A DNA stretch of 64,000 nt from Comamonas fluminis (GTDB lineage: Bacteria > Pseudomonadota > Gammaproteobacteria > Burkholderiales > Burkholderiaceae_C). Within the stretch, counting starts at the first letter, position 1; each line of letters starts with the position of its first letter. The notes under the pieces were generated by a model. That model had not been told where the DNA came from, did not search any database, and worked only from the letters and a program-made list of their open reading frames with translations. The stretch is from assembly GCF_019186805.1 (NCBI RefSeq), contig NZ_CP066783.1, positions 1,293,501 through 1,357,500 of the forward strand, read 5' to 3'. This document shows positions 48,343 through 58,631 of this stretch, in pieces. The translations under genes were made by a program, and so were the position numbers.

Positions 48343-49451
48343 ACGCCATCAACCCAACTGAAATCCAAACCCTGACCGCGGTCCAGATTCGCGAGCAGTT
48401 TGCCCAGCAGCGTGAGCAAGGCCTGCGCGCCAAGGATGCCGCCGAGGCGCTGCATCTGAGCGAAGGTGCTGTCATTGCTGCTCATGGCGGAGAGCATGAG
48501 CGCACGCTCAAGGCTGTGCCGCTGCGCGCCGAATGGCTGGACATTCTCAAAGGGCTGGAAGCCTGCGGCACGGTGATGGCACTGACCCGCAACGAATCCA
48601 CCGTGCATGAAAAAGATGGCGTCTATCAAAAGCTTTCGGCGCAGGGCCCTGTAGGGCTGGCGCTGGGCCGTGAGATTGATTTGCGCTTGTTCTTCATGCA
48701 CTGGCATGCCGGCTTTGCCGTGACTGAAGCGGCTGCCAACGGCAACCGCCCCGCCATGCACAGCCTGCAGTTTTATGACGCAGCAGGTCGCGCTGTGCAC
48801 AAGGTGTTTGCCCGCGAAGCCACTGATATGAATGCATGGAGTGCGCTGGTAGATCGCTTTGCAGAGCCATCTGCGGGCTATGTGTTCCGTGAGCCCGCAG
48901 CCAAGCCTGCTATCAAGGCCGATAGCGAAATCGACGTGCCCGCTCTGACGCAGGCATGGGCTGATATGAAGGATACGCACGAGTTCTTCGAGATGCTGCG
49001 CAAGTTTGGTGCCGAGCGTCAGCAGGCATTCCGTCTGGTGCCCCAGTATTGCGAGCGCCTTAGCACCGATGCGATCACCCAGTTGCTGGGCAATGCGGCG
49101 GTGGATGGCGTCTCCATCATGGTGTTTGTGGGCAGCAGCGGCTGTATTCAGATTCACACCGGCCCGGTTTCCAATATTCAGCCCATGGACGGCAAGAACG
49201 GCGTGCGCTGGATCAATGTGCTGGACAAGGGCTTCAATCTGCACCTGCGCACTGACATGATTGCCAACGTGTGGCTGGTGCAAAAGCCGACTTCCGATGG
49301 CGTGGTGACCTCGGTCGAAGCCTTTGACGCCGAAGGCAACAACATGGCCATGTTCTTTGGCGAACGCAAGCCCGGTCAGCCCGAGCTGCAAAGCTGGCGC
49401 GAACTGGCAGAGGGCCTGCCGCGCAACGCGGCGATGGTGGAGGCAGCATGA
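48339..49451 (+). CDS. hmuS: cytoplasmic heme-handling/degrading protein HmuS
   Basis: 370 residues with the duplicated HemS/ChuS fold: two halves with RAKDAAEALHLSEGAVIA and TRNESTVHEKDGVYQK in the first, and TDMIANVWLVQKPTSDGVVTSVEAFDAEG in the second. Takes incoming heme in the cytoplasm and releases or degrades it. Overlaps the orphan gene upstream and hmuT downstream by 4 bases each, so translation is coupled through the operon. Confidence 0.93.
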   Translation: MNAINPTEIQTLTAVQIREQFAQQREQGLRAKDAAEALHLSEGAVIAAHGGEHERTLKAVPLRAEWLDILKGLEACGTVMALTRNESTVHEKDGVYQKLSAQGPVGLALGREIDLRLFFMHWHAGFAVTEAAANGNRPAMHSLQFYDAAGRAVHKVFAREATDMNAWSALVDRFAEPSAGYVFREPAAKPAIKADSEIDVPALTQAWADMKDTHEFFEMLRKFGAERQQAFRLVPQYCERLSTDAITQLLGNAAVDGVSIMVFVGSSGCIQIHTGPVSNIQPMDGKNGVRWINVLDKGFNLHLRTDMIANVWLVQKPTSDGVVTSVEAFDAEGNNMAMFFGERKPGQPELQSWRELAEGLPRNAAMVEAA

Positions 49452-50335
49452 GCGCGCAGCCAATCTCTCGCCGACAGGGCATGCAGTGGCTGGGCGCAGC
49501 AGTTGCAGGGGCCGCGCTGCCAGGGCTGGCGCAGGCCAGCACTGTAACGACACCGGCGGCCAAGCGGCTGGTGTCGCTCAGCGGCGCTTTGACTGAAGTG
49601 GTCTATCTGCTCAACGCCCAGAGCCTGCTGGTAGGCACGGACACCACCAGTCTGTACCCCGAGGCCGCGCAGAAAACGGCCAAGGTGGGTTATGTGCGCC
49701 AGCTCTCGGCCGAAGGCCTGCTGTCACTCAAGCCTGATGCCGTGGTTGGCACCAGCGATGCCGGGCCTCCGGTAGTGATTGAGCAGATTCGCCAGGCTGG
49801 TGTGCGCGTGGCGCTGATTGCTGCCAAGCACAACTGGGCCGAGGTGCAGGAAAAAGTCAAAGTCGTGGGCCGCGAAACAGGCCGTGTGGCGGAAGCTGAC
49901 AAGCTGCTGGCGCAGCTTGATGCCCAGTGGTCCGCAGTGCAGGCACAGGTGGCCAAGGCTGCGCGCAAGCCGCGTGTGCTGTTTGTGATGTCGCACGCTG
50001 GCAGCCCTCAGGTTTCGGGCAAGGGCACGGCTGCCAATGCGCTGATTCAGTACGCAGGCTGCGTCAACGCCATTGACCAGTTCGACGGCTACAAGCCGCT
50101 GACCGCTGAAGCGCTGGCCAGTGCTGCACCTGAGGTCATCATCAATACCACGCAGGGTATAGAAGCGCTGGGCGGTGAAGCCGCTTTCTGGAAGCGGCCC
50201 GAGCTGGCGCTGACGCCTGCATTTGCCAAGAAGGCACTGGTCACGCTGGAGGCCAGTCACCTGCTGGGCTTTGGCCCGCGCCTGCCCAGCGCAGTGCAGG
50301 CACTGCATATGCGTGCCCTGCAGTGGGTGGCCTGA
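49448..50335 (+). CDS. hmuT: periplasmic heme-binding protein HmuT
   Basis: 295 residues. The signal region has SRRQGMQWLGAAVAGAALPGLAQA, a twin-arginine-like pair followed by a hydrophobic core and AQA site; Tat or Sec export is possible. A class III substrate-binding protein follows: RLVSLSGALTEVVYLL, DTTSLYPE with the likely heme-ligand Tyr, and VIEQIRQAGVRVALI. Carries heme from the receptor to HmuUV. Confidence 0.93.
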   Translation: MSAQPISRRQGMQWLGAAVAGAALPGLAQASTVTTPAAKRLVSLSGALTEVVYLLNAQSLLVGTDTTSLYPEAAQKTAKVGYVRQLSAEGLLSLKPDAVVGTSDAGPPVVIEQIRQAGVRVALIAAKHNWAEVQEKVKVVGRETGRVAEADKLLAQLDAQWSAVQAQVAKAARKPRVLFVMSHAGSPQVSGKGTAANALIQYAGCVNAIDQFDGYKPLTAEALASAAPEVIINTTQGIEALGGEAAFWKRPELALTPAFAKKALVTLEASHLLGFGPRLPSAVQALHMRALQWVA

Positions 50336-51456
50336 TGAGCGCCGTGGCCGTCAAACCCGGGTCGCTGCCTGCGCAGGTGCCTGTTGCCGTATCGCGCTGG
50401 CGCACACCGGCAGGCCGGCTTAACCGCAGCGCAGCGCTGCTGCTGGGCGCGGTGCTGGTGGTGTTGGCCATGGTCTGGGGCGCGGCCAGCGGTGCTTATG
50501 CGATTGCGCCAGCGCAGTTGCCAGGCATTGTCTGGGATGGTCTGCGCTGCCTGTTGGGCAGCGATGTGCAAACGGGCGCAGAGCATCTGGTGTTCCTCAA
50601 TATCCGCCTGCCGCGCCTGCTGATGGGCGTGGCTGCTGGTGCTGGATTGGGGCTGGCGGGTGCGCTGATGCAAGGCCTGTTTCGCAACCCGCTGGCGGAC
50701 CCGGGGCTGATTGGTGTGAGCAGCGGCGCAGCGCTGGCTGCGGGCATCACCATCGTGCTGGGCGGAGTGTATCTACCCTGGCTGCCGCGCCATCTGGGCA
50801 GTTGGGCGCTGGTGGCCATGGCCTTTGGCGGCGGTCTGGCTGTCACGGCTGTGGTCTATGTGCTGGGCCAGGTGCAGGGCACAACACGTATTGGTCTGAT
50901 GCTGCTGGCCGGTATTGCCATCAATGCACTGGCCGGTGCGGGCCTGGGTTTCTTGAGTTTTGTCTCCACCGATGAGCAGCTGCGCAATCTGCAGATGTGG
51001 CTGCTGGGCAGTCTGGGCGCATCGCGCTGGAGTGCTGTGGGGCTGGTGGGCAGTGCGGTGGCTGTGAGTGTGCTGGCGGCGCTGGCGCTGGCCAGACCAT
51101 TGAACGCGATTGCACTGGGTGAGGCGCAGGCCAACCTGCTGGGTGTGGCGGTAGAGAAAACCAAGCGCCGCGCGGTAATGGTGGCGGCACTGGCGGTGGG
51201 GGCTGTCACGGCCACCACGGGCATCATCGGCTTTATCGGTCTGGTCGCGCCGCACTGGGTGCGGCTGATAGCTGGGCCCGATCATCGCGTGGTGCTGCCG
51301 GGCTCGGCCTTGCTGGGGGCGGCGCTGGTAGTCAGTGCCGATGCAGTGGCACGCACCATTGCCAAACCGGCTGAGCTGCCGCTGGGTGTGTTGACTGCAT
51401 TCATTGGTGTGCCATTGTTTCTGGCCATGCTGCGCCAGTTCAGGAGCAAAGTATGA
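50335..51456 (+). CDS. hmuU: heme ABC transporter permease HmuU
   Basis: 373 residues, FecCD/BtuC type with about 10 helices: NIRLPRLLMGVAAGAGLGLAGALMQGLFRNPLADPGLIGVSSGAAL is the family signature and GFIGLVAPHWVRLIAG is the ATPase contact. The ATG at 50335 overlaps the hmuT stop; a longer in-frame start at 50323 is less likely. The N-terminal 35 residues are cytosolic and basic. Confidence 0.93.
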   Translation: MSAVAVKPGSLPAQVPVAVSRWRTPAGRLNRSAALLLGAVLVVLAMVWGAASGAYAIAPAQLPGIVWDGLRCLLGSDVQTGAEHLVFLNIRLPRLLMGVAAGAGLGLAGALMQGLFRNPLADPGLIGVSSGAALAAGITIVLGGVYLPWLPRHLGSWALVAMAFGGGLAVTAVVYVLGQVQGTTRIGLMLLAGIAINALAGAGLGFLSFVSTDEQLRNLQMWLLGSLGASRWSAVGLVGSAVAVSVLAALALARPLNAIALGEAQANLLGVAVEKTKRRAVMVAALAVGAVTATTGIIGFIGLVAPHWVRLIAGPDHRVVLPGSALLGAALVVSADAVARTIAKPAELPLGVLTAFIGVPLFLAMLRQFRSKV

Positions 51457-52265
51457 ATCCCTCCACACTGGAATGCCGCAATCTGGGTGTAGGCGTGGGC
51501 AAAGGCCCGCGTCTGGCCACTGTGGATGTGGTGCTGAATGCAGGGCGCTTTACCGCTATTCTTGGCCCCAATGGCGCGGGCAAATCCACGCTGATGTCCA
51601 TGCTGGTGGGGGAACGCGCGCCGCAGTGCGGGCAGGTGCTGCTTGATGGCGCAGAGCTTTCCCGCCATGCCCCGCAGGCGCTGGCCATGCGGCGGGCCGT
51701 CATGCCCCAGGACTGCAGTGTGGCTTTTGATTTCACCGCGCAGGAAGTGGTGGAGCTGGGGCGCTACCCGCATCGTCAGCACGCTGGTGCGCAGGAGCCG
51801 CAGATTGTGCAGCAGGCCATGGCGCTGACAGGTGTCGATCACTTGGCGCAGCGCAGCATCAACACCCTGTCAGGTGGCGAGCGGGCTCGCACCCATCTGG
51901 CCAGAGCCCTGGCACAGATCTGGCATGCGCCGGACGGTGGCAGCGCCCGCTGGCTGCTGCTGGATGAGCCCACTGCAGCGCTTGACCTGGCCCATCAGCA
52001 CCACGCCATGCGCTTGCTGCAGCAATGGGCTGCAGAGCAGGGCGTGGGCGTGGTGGCGGTGATTCACGACCTGAATCTGGCCCTGCGCTATGCCGATGAT
52101 GTACTGGTGCTGGGAGGCGCAGCAGGTGTGAACCACGGCGCTGTGCTGGATGTGCTGCAGCCCGCGCTGGTGCAGCAAGTCTGGGGTATGCAGTGCGATG
52201 CAGTGCGCAGCAGCGACGGTGCGCTGCAATATATTTTTGTAGCGGATAGCGCTTTGGCTGCTTGA
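51453..52265 (+). CDS. hmuV: heme ABC transporter ATP-binding protein HmuV
   Basis: 270 residues. Walker A GPNGAGKST (38-46), Q-loop MPQDCSV, signature LSGGERARTHLARAL, Walker B WLLLDEPTAALDL, and the switch His in VIHDLNLAL. Powers heme import through HmuU. Overlaps the hmuU stop by 4 bases. The final codons and trailer (52233-52285) contain a copy of the dispersed GATAGCGCTTTGGCTGC-type repeat, so its C terminus may have been extended by the repeat. Confidence 0.93.
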   Translation: MNPSTLECRNLGVGVGKGPRLATVDVVLNAGRFTAILGPNGAGKSTLMSMLVGERAPQCGQVLLDGAELSRHAPQALAMRRAVMPQDCSVAFDFTAQEVVELGRYPHRQHAGAQEPQIVQQAMALTGVDHLAQRSINTLSGGERARTHLARALAQIWHAPDGGSARWLLLDEPTAALDLAHQHHAMRLLQQWAAEQGVGVVAVIHDLNLALRYADDVLVLGGAAGVNHGAVLDVLQPALVQQVWGMQCDAVRSSDGALQYIFVADSALAA

Positions 52266-52378
52266 TATTTCAGAGGTTTCAATATGAATCCGAAGCCAGT
52301 CGGGCGCAGGCTGCTTCAGATAAATGAGCAGATCAAACAGTTGTAAAACAGGTTTGAAACTGGCGTTACCTATGTGAG

Positions 52379-52470
52379 AGACAGCAAGCAAGGGCCGCCC
52401 CGCAGCGAGGCTGTCGTCCCCCTCCGCGAAGCAGAGAGGGGGAAGGCGCGGAAGCGCCTCAGGGGGAGCT
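52379..52470 (-). repeat. terminator-like family repeat, copy 3 (next to ppsR stop)
   Basis: 92 bp lying 7 bases from the ppsR stop in the same relative orientation as copies 1 and 2. Stems: CCCCCTC...GAGGGGG and GGCGC-GGAA-GCGCC. It could end both ppsR and, on the plus strand, the heme operon. Confidence 0.85.
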
Positions 52471-52477
52471 GCACCAA

Positions 52478-53299
52478 TCAATGCCCCAGATGCTGCGGCA
52501 GCACTTCCTGCAAGATCGTGGTGGCGATTTCTTCGATGGACTTGGTCGTGCTGGACAGCCACTCAATGCCGCTGCGGCGCATCATGGATTCGGCCTCGGC
52601 CACCTCATAGCGGCAGTTCTGCAGGCTGGCGTATTTGGAGTCGGGGCGGCGCTCATTGCGAATCGATGACAGGCGGGCCGGGTCAATCGTCAGGCCAAAT
52701 AGCTTGGAGCGGAATGGCACCAGCGCCGGCGGCAGCTGCTTGCGGTCAAAGTCTTCGGGAATCAGCGGGTAGTTGGCAACCTTCAGACCAAACTGCATGG
52801 CCAGATACAGGCTGGTGGGGGTCTTGCCCGAGCGGCTTACGCCCACCAGAATCACGTCGGCGCCCGTCAGGTCGGTATTCGTCTGGCCATCATCGTGGGC
52901 CAGCGTGTAGTTGATGGCCTCCATGCGCTCCAGATATTCCTTGCTTTCGCTGATATCGGCAAAGCGGCCCACGCGGTGCAGCGATTTCTGGCCCAGTTCC
53001 AGCTCCAGCGGGCGCACAAAAGTGCCAAACATGTCGAAAACCTTGCCCTTGCAGGTGGTCTCGATCAGCTCCAGAAATTCCTGATTGACCAAAGTGGTGA
53101 ACACAATGGGCTTTTTGCTCTCCACGGAGGCCACATGGTTGATCTGGCGAATGGCCTGATGCACCTTGTCCACCGAGTCCACAAACGGCACTCGCACGAT
53201 GCGCGGCTTGGTGTCGAACTGCGCCATGATGGCGGTGCCAAAGGTCTCAGCGGTGATGCCTGTGCCGTCAGAAATGACAAAAATTGTATGGGTATGCAT
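52478..53299 (-). CDS. ppsR: PEP synthase regulatory protein (bifunctional kinase/pyrophosphorylase)
   Basis: 273 residues, DUF299 family. Switches phosphoenolpyruvate synthase off and on by ADP-dependent phosphorylation and phosphate-dependent dephosphorylation of a Thr next to the catalytic His. The P-loop is [15 protein letters not shown] (about 153-167); the N terminus [16 protein letters not shown] is diagnostic. Divergent from ppsA across 254 bases, the usual arrangement. Confidence 0.95.
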   Translation of the reverse strand: MHTHTIFVISDGTGITAETFGTAIMAQFDTKPRIVRVPFVDSVDKVHQAIRQINHVASVESKKPIVFTTLVNQEFLELIETTCKGKVFDMFGTFVRPLELELGQKSLHRVGRFADISESKEYLERMEAINYTLAHDDGQTNTDLTGADVILVGVSRSGKTPTSLYLAMQFGLKVANYPLIPEDFDRKQLPPALVPFRSKLFGLTIDPARLSSIRNERRPDSKYASLQNCRYEVAEAESMMRRSGIEWLSSTTKSIEEIATTILQEVLPQHLGH

Positions 53300-53553
53300 G
53301 GTGCGCGCAGTGATTAGATAAGGGGCGGGTTGGCAATGCCATGTCCCGCACTCTGAAACAGGTTTGAGCCACGCGAAGCTCGCCAGCTCGGCCTACAATG
53401 ACGCCCATTATTCCCAAATTCCAGCCCATGCTCGTTGACGGTCAACATCCAGAACAGCAAAGCACTGCATTGATGCGGCATGGGTTTGCGTGCCCCGGGC
53501 CATTGCGCCCCGGCGGACGCCAGCGTACCGATTTTTAACTTTGGAGCTTTCCC

Positions 53554-55944
53554 ATGTCTCAACTGTTCGAAGCGACCGCACTGGTCGTTCCGTTTGAAAA
53601 ACTGAGAATGTCTGATGTCGAGTCCGTAGGCGGCAAGAACGCCTCGCTCGGCGAAATGATCTCGCAACTGCCTCAGGGCGTGCGCGTGCCTACCGGCTTC
53701 GCCACCACAGCCCATGCATTCCGCGACTTCCTGGCCTACGAAGGCCTGGCAGGCAAGATTTCTGCGAAGCTGGCCGCTCTGGATGTGGACGATGTCCGTG
53801 CCCTGGCCGCTGTGGGCGCTGAAATCCGCGCCATGGTGGAAAACCAGCCTTTCCCTGCCGATCTGGAAAAGGCCATCCGTGAGGAATTCGTTCGCCTGCA
53901 AGGCGGCAATGCCGAAGCCTCTTTCGCCGTGCGTTCTTCTGCCACCGCAGAAGATCTGCCTGACGCATCGTTTGCTGGCCAGCAGGAAACCTTCCTGAAC
54001 GTGGTGGGTATCGAAGACGTGCTGCACAAGATGAAGGAAGTGTTCGCGTCGCTGTACAACGACCGCGCCATCTCCTACCGCGTGCACAAGGGCTTCGAGC
54101 ACGACGTGGTGGCTCTGTCCGCTGGCGTGCAGCGCATGGTACGTTCTGACCTGGGCGCTGCTGGCGTGATGTTCACCATCGACACCGAATCCGGCTTTGA
54201 AGAAGTGGTGTTCATCACTTCCAGCTACGGCCTGGGTGAGACCGTGGTGCAGGGCGCCGTGAACCCCGACGAGTTCTATGTGCACAAGCCCATGCTCAAG
54301 GCTGGTAACAAGGCACTGATTCGCCGCAATCTGGGCTCCAAGCTGATCCAGATGGTGTTCTCGACTCCTGAAGAGAAGGCTGTGGACGGCAAGCTGGTCA
54401 AGACCACCGATGTGGCTCATGAACTGCGCAACCGTTACTCCCTGACCGACGCCGACGTTGAGCAACTGGCTCGTTACGCGTTGGTGATCGAAGAGCACTA
54501 TGGTCGCCCCATGGACATCGAGTGGGGCAAGGACGGCACCGACGGCCATCTGTATATCCTGCAGGCACGTCCTGAAACCGTGAAGAGCCAGTCCAAGGGC
54601 CAGGCCGAGCTGCGCTACAAGCTCAAGGGCACCGGCAATGTGCTGGCCGAAGGCCGCGCCATTGGCCAGAAGATCGGTACCGGCCCTGTGCGTCTGGTGT
54701 CTGATATTTCGCAGATGGACCAGGTGCAAGCTGGCGACGTGCTGGTGACAGACATGACCGACCCTAACTGGGAACCCGTCATGAAGAAGGCTTCGGCCAT
54801 CGTCACCAACCGTGGCGGTCGTACCTGCCACGCCGCCATCATTGCGCGCGAACTGGGTATTCCTGCTGTCGTGGGCTGCGGCAACGCCACCGATCTGCTC
54901 AAGGCAGATACGCTGGTGACCGTGTCCTGCGCTGAAGGCGATACTGGCAAGATCTACGACGGTCTGATCGAGACCGAAGTGACCGAGGTCAAGCGCGGCG
55001 AAATGCCCGCGATCCCGACCAAGATCATGATGAACGTGGGCAACCCCCAGCTGGCTTTTGACTTTGCCCAGCTGCCCAACGAAGGCGTGGGTCTGGCCCG
55101 TCTGGAATTCATTATCAACAACAACATCGGTGTGCACCCCAAGGCCATCCTGGACTACCCCGCCGTGGCTCCTGACCTGAAGAAGGCTGTGGAATCCGTG
55201 GCCCGTGGTCACGCATCGCCCCGTGCTTTCTACGTGGACAAGGTCGCCGAAGGCGTGGCAACCATTGCCGCCGCTTTCTGGCCCAAGCCTGTCATCGTGC
55301 GTATGTCGGACTTCAAGTCCAACGAATACCGCAAGCTGATTGGCGGCAGCCGCTATGAGCCCGAGGAAGAGAACCCCATGCTGGGCTTCCGTGGCGCAGC
55401 ACGCTACATCTCCCAAGAGTTCGGCGAAGCCTTCAAGATGGAGTGCGAAGCTCTCAAGCGCGTGCGCGAAGAGATGGGTCTGAGCAACATCAAGATCATG
55501 ATTCCGTTCGTGCGTACGCTGGGCCAGGCCAAGCGCGTGACCGAGCTGCTGGCTGAAAATGGCTTGAAGCGCGGCGAGAACGGCCTGCAGCTGATCATGA
55601 TGTGCGAAGTGCCTTCCAACGCCATCCTGGCGGACGAATTCCTCGAGTACTTCGACGGCTTCTCCGTGGGCTCCAACGACCTGACTCAGCTGACCCTGGG
55701 TCTGGACCGTGACTCCGGTCTGGAACTGCTGGCTGCTGACTTCGACGAGCGCGATCCTGCGGTCAAGAAGATGCTCAGCCGCGCCATCAAGGCTTGCCGC
55801 GACCAGGACAAGTACGTGGGTATCTGCGGCCAGGGCCCTTCGGATCACCCGGATTTTGCCAAGTGGCTGGCTGACGAAGGTATTTCGTCCATCTCTCTGA
55901 ACCCTGACAGCGTGGTCTCCACCTGGCAGAAACTGGCTGAATAA
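53554..55944 (+). CDS. ppsA: phosphoenolpyruvate synthase
   Basis: Makes PEP from pyruvate and ATP for gluconeogenesis. 796 residues: N-terminal nucleotide-binding domain ([30 protein letters not shown]), swivelling His domain with catalytic His426 in [22 protein letters not shown], and C-terminal PEP/pyruvate barrel with the Cys loop ([14 protein letters not shown]). The Thr next to His (in TCH the neighbour is Cys; Thr424 precedes it) is the PpsR target region. Ribosome site TTGGAGC. Confidence 0.96.
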   Translation: MSQLFEATALVVPFEKLRMSDVESVGGKNASLGEMISQLPQGVRVPTGFATTAHAFRDFLAYEGLAGKISAKLAALDVDDVRALAAVGAEIRAMVENQPFPADLEKAIREEFVRLQGGNAEASFAVRSSATAEDLPDASFAGQQETFLNVVGIEDVLHKMKEVFASLYNDRAISYRVHKGFEHDVVALSAGVQRMVRSDLGAAGVMFTIDTESGFEEVVFITSSYGLGETVVQGAVNPDEFYVHKPMLKAGNKALIRRNLGSKLIQMVFSTPEEKAVDGKLVKTTDVAHELRNRYSLTDADVEQLARYALVIEEHYGRPMDIEWGKDGTDGHLYILQARPETVKSQSKGQAELRYKLKGTGNVLAEGRAIGQKIGTGPVRLVSDISQMDQVQAGDVLVTDMTDPNWEPVMKKASAIVTNRGGRTCHAAIIARELGIPAVVGCGNATDLLKADTLVTVSCAEGDTGKIYDGLIETEVTEVKRGEMPAIPTKIMMNVGNPQLAFDFAQLPNEGVGLARLEFIINNNIGVHPKAILDYPAVAPDLKKAVESVARGHASPRAFYVDKVAEGVATIAAAFWPKPVIVRMSDFKSNEYRKLIGGSRYEPEEENPMLGFRGAARYISQEFGEAFKMECEALKRVREEMGLSNIKIMIPFVRTLGQAKRVTELLAENGLKRGENGLQLIMMCEVPSNAILADEFLEYFDGFSVGSNDLTQLTLGLDRDSGLELLAADFDERDPAVKKMLSRAIKACRDQDKYVGICGQGPSDHPDFAKWLADEGISSISLNPDSVVSTWQKLAE

Positions 55945-55958
55945 GCCCGCGCATCGCC

Positions 55959-56366
55959 ATGCAGACGCATCAAGCGCCCATGCATGACGATGCTGCGTCG
56001 GACGCTTTGTTCGACGCCTTTGGCAAGCCGCGGGAAGTGACCTTCCCGCCGGACTTCCACGACATACACCACCTGAGACTCAAGGCCTTGTTGCTGACGA
56101 TCTGGGTGGTGTTTTCATTTGGCACCAGCTACTTTGCGCGGGATCTGCAGGCCTTGTTTCCCAACTGGCCGGCGGCTTACTGGATGGCAGCGCAAGGCGC
56201 TGTGCTGGTGTTTCTGGCGCTGATCGTGGTGTACTGCGTAGCCATGAACTATTTCGAGCGCAAGCAGGCCAAGACGGCCACAGAGGCGCAAGTGCAAGGC
56301 CCGGTTTCGCAAGCCCCGGTTTCGCAAGCCCCGGTTTCTCGCGACTTTAACGACTCTCATGTCTGA
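55959..56366 (+). CDS. DUF4212 small subunit of a sodium/solute symporter
   Basis: 135 residues. Two hydrophobic helices (about 44-60 and 72-92) with FGTSYFARDL between, the DUF4212 hallmark; these proteins pair with the large symporter encoded next. The C terminus carries three tandem 15-bp units (56295-56339) giving PVSQAPVSQAPVS before the stop. The last 8 bases overlap the symporter ATG. ATG at 55959, with another at 55980; no strong ribosome site. Confidence 0.88.
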   Translation: MQTHQAPMHDDAASDALFDAFGKPREVTFPPDFHDIHHLRLKALLLTIWVVFSFGTSYFARDLQALFPNWPAAYWMAAQGAVLVFLALIVVYCVAMNYFERKQAKTATEAQVQGPVSQAPVSQAPVSRDFNDSHV

Positions 56367-58443
56367 GCGGCCGCAGCTCAGTCGCGCTTATCACTGGCGC
56401 CTGCATCGCATTCTTTTCCTTTATGTGCTGGGTGTTCTGGGCTTTCTGGGTGCCATGTTCTGGGCCGAAGCTCGGGGTCTGTCGCGGCACTGGATAGGGC
56501 CGATCTTTCTGTTTTGCACCGTGATGGTCTATGCAGGCATTGGCGTGTATTCACGCACCAGTGACGCAGAAGAGTATTTCGTGGCCGGGCGGCGCATTCC
56601 GCCGTTCTACAACGGCATGGCCGCCGCTGCGGACTGGATGAGCGCCGCCTCTTTCATCAGTCTCTCCGGTGCGCTCTATCTGCAAGGCTTTTCGGGGGCA
56701 GGCACGCAACCCGGGGGGCTGGCCTATGTGCTGGGCTGGACGGGCGGGTTCTGTCTGGTGGGCATGCTGATCGCCCCTTATTTGCGGGCCATGAATCTCT
56801 ACACCGTGCCGGACTTTTTTCAGGCCCGGTTTGGCGGGCGCTGGCCGCGCATTATTGCGGCACTGGCTGCGATTACCTGTTCATTTACCTATGTGGTGGC
56901 GCAGATCTATGGCGTGGGCCTGATTGCCGCGCGGCTGACAGGGGTGCAGTTTGAGATCGGCATCATGCTGGGGCTGGGGGGCGTGCTGCTGTGCTCGTTT
57001 CTGGGTGGCATGCGGGCCATCACCTGGACGCAGGTGGCGCAGTATGTGGTGATCTTGCTGGCCTTTATGCTGCCTGTGTCCTGGCTGGCTTACAAACAGC
57101 TGGGCACGCCCTGGGCGCCCGCTGCCTACGGGCAGCAACTGAGCAAGATTGCCCGTATGGAGCAGCAGCTCATGGCGTCTGAGGCCGAGCAGTCTGTCGT
57201 GGCCGCCTATCGCACCCGCGCCGAGGTGCTGCAGGCCAAGCTGCGCGATGTGCCCAATGTGCTGACGGCCGAGCGTCAGGCGCTGGCCGAGCATATTCGT
57301 GAGCTGCGCACCAGCAGCGGCAATATTGGCGCCATCATGGAGGCCAGCCGGGAACTGGCTTCCATGCCCAAGGACGAAGCTGCAGCACGCGAGCGCTGGA
57401 CCCGCGAGCTGCGCGAGGCCTATGAAAAAGCCCAGCCTCTGGGCGGCATTCCGCCGCAAAGCCAGCCCTTTGCTGGTAACCCGCATGGCAGCCCGCAGGA
57501 GCAGCAGGCCTATGAAGTCAGTCGCCGCAATTTTCTGGCGCTGGTCTTTTGCCTGATGGTGGGCACCGCAGGTCTGCCGCATCTGCTCACTCGCTACTAC
57601 ACAGCGCCCTCGGTGGCTGCGGCGCGCAGCTCGGTGGCCTGGTCTCTGTTCTTTATCGGCCTGTTGTATCTGAGTGCCCCGGCGCTGGCGGTGCTGGTCA
57701 AGTACGAGGTCATGAACAATCTGGTGGGCACGCATTTCGATGCCCTGCCCAACTGGATGGCGCAATGGGCCCGCGTGGATGGGGCTTTGCTGTCGGTGGA
57801 GGATATCAACGGCGACGGCATTTTGCAGTTTGGCGAAATTCGCATGGGCGCCGATCTGATCATGCTGGCCACGCCAGAGCTGGGTGGCATGCCCTATGTG
57901 GTGTCTGGGCTGGTGGCTGCGGGTGGGCTGGCTGCGGCGCTGTCCACGGCAGATGGTTTGCTGCTGACCATCAGCAATGCGCTGGTGCGTGATCTCTACT
58001 ATCAGGAGCGCCAGCGCATGGAGACCGTCAAGCGCCGCATCTCACCCGAGCAGCGTGTGATTCTCTCCAAGTTTGCCCTGCTTCTGGTGGCGCTTTCTGC
58101 CGCTTTTGTGGCGGCACGGCGTTCGTCGGACATTCTGCCCATGGTCTCCGCCTCGTTCTCGCTTGCGGCCTCAGCCTTTGTGCCGGCCATGGTGATGGGG
58201 ATTTTCTGGCGGGGCACCACAAGGCGCGGCGCGGTGGCGGGCATGCTCAGCGGTCTGACGGTGACCCTGTATTACATGGCTGCCCATGTGCAAGGCCTGC
58301 AAGGCGTTCTGCCCGAGGTTCTGCGTACTGAAACGCTGTGGTGGGAAATTCAGCCCGTCTCCGCAGGCGTGTTCGGTGTACCTGTCGGGTTCGCCGTCAC
58401 ACTGCTGGTCAGCTGGTGGGATGGTCGGCGCACGGTGCGCTGA
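56359..58443 (+). CDS. sodium:solute symporter large subunit (VC_2705-like) with EF-hand-type loop
   Basis: 694 residues, SSSF family, about 13 helices. DAEEYFVAGRRIPPFYNGMA is the family opening. Two unusual soluble insertions: a charged coiled-coil loop (about residues 255-390) and a loop with DINGDGILQFGE (482-493), which fits the 12-residue EF-hand calcium site (D482, N484, D486, E493). Substrate likely a small carboxylate such as acetate by family analogy. It overlaps the DUF4212 subunit and is downstream of ppsA, consistent with gluconeogenic growth on carboxylates. Confidence 0.9.
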   Translation: MSERPQLSRAYHWRLHRILFLYVLGVLGFLGAMFWAEARGLSRHWIGPIFLFCTVMVYAGIGVYSRTSDAEEYFVAGRRIPPFYNGMAAAADWMSAASFISLSGALYLQGFSGAGTQPGGLAYVLGWTGGFCLVGMLIAPYLRAMNLYTVPDFFQARFGGRWPRIIAALAAITCSFTYVVAQIYGVGLIAARLTGVQFEIGIMLGLGGVLLCSFLGGMRAITWTQVAQYVVILLAFMLPVSWLAYKQLGTPWAPAAYGQQLSKIARMEQQLMASEAEQSVVAAYRTRAEVLQAKLRDVPNVLTAERQALAEHIRELRTSSGNIGAIMEASRELASMPKDEAAARERWTRELREAYEKAQPLGGIPPQSQPFAGNPHGSPQEQQAYEVSRRNFLALVFCLMVGTAGLPHLLTRYYTAPSVAAARSSVAWSLFFIGLLYLSAPALAVLVKYEVMNNLVGTHFDALPNWMAQWARVDGALLSVEDINGDGILQFGEIRMGADLIMLATPELGGMPYVVSGLVAAGGLAAALSTADGLLLTISNALVRDLYYQERQRMETVKRRISPEQRVILSKFALLLVALSAAFVAARRSSDILPMVSASFSLAASAFVPAMVMGIFWRGTTRRGAVAGMLSGLTVTLYYMAAHVQGLQGVLPEVLRTETLWWEIQPVSAGVFGVPVGFAVTLLVSWWDGRRTVR

Positions 58444-58631
58444 TTCAATGCGCTATCAACTCCTGATTTCATAGCTGCTTGCGCTTTCATCTATTGGGCT
58501 GCAGCAGTTTTTCTTGAATTTTTGCATGGGCTTTGCGCTTGCGCAGCCGTGCCGCATGGCTTGCACGTAAACCCGCTTTGCATGCGCAGCCAAGCCTGTC
58601 ACGCTGCTCAGGTTCAATAGAAAGCACAGCC

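Noticed and set aside
53364..53399. Possible ppsA promoter TTGAGC...TACAAT
   Set aside because: The spacer is 24 bases, too long for a standard sigma-70 promoter.
53314..55848. 844-codon open frame antisense to ppsA
   Set aside because: It is a shadow of the high-GC, strongly biased ppsA gene; the His/Gly/Val-rich translation has no domain structure.
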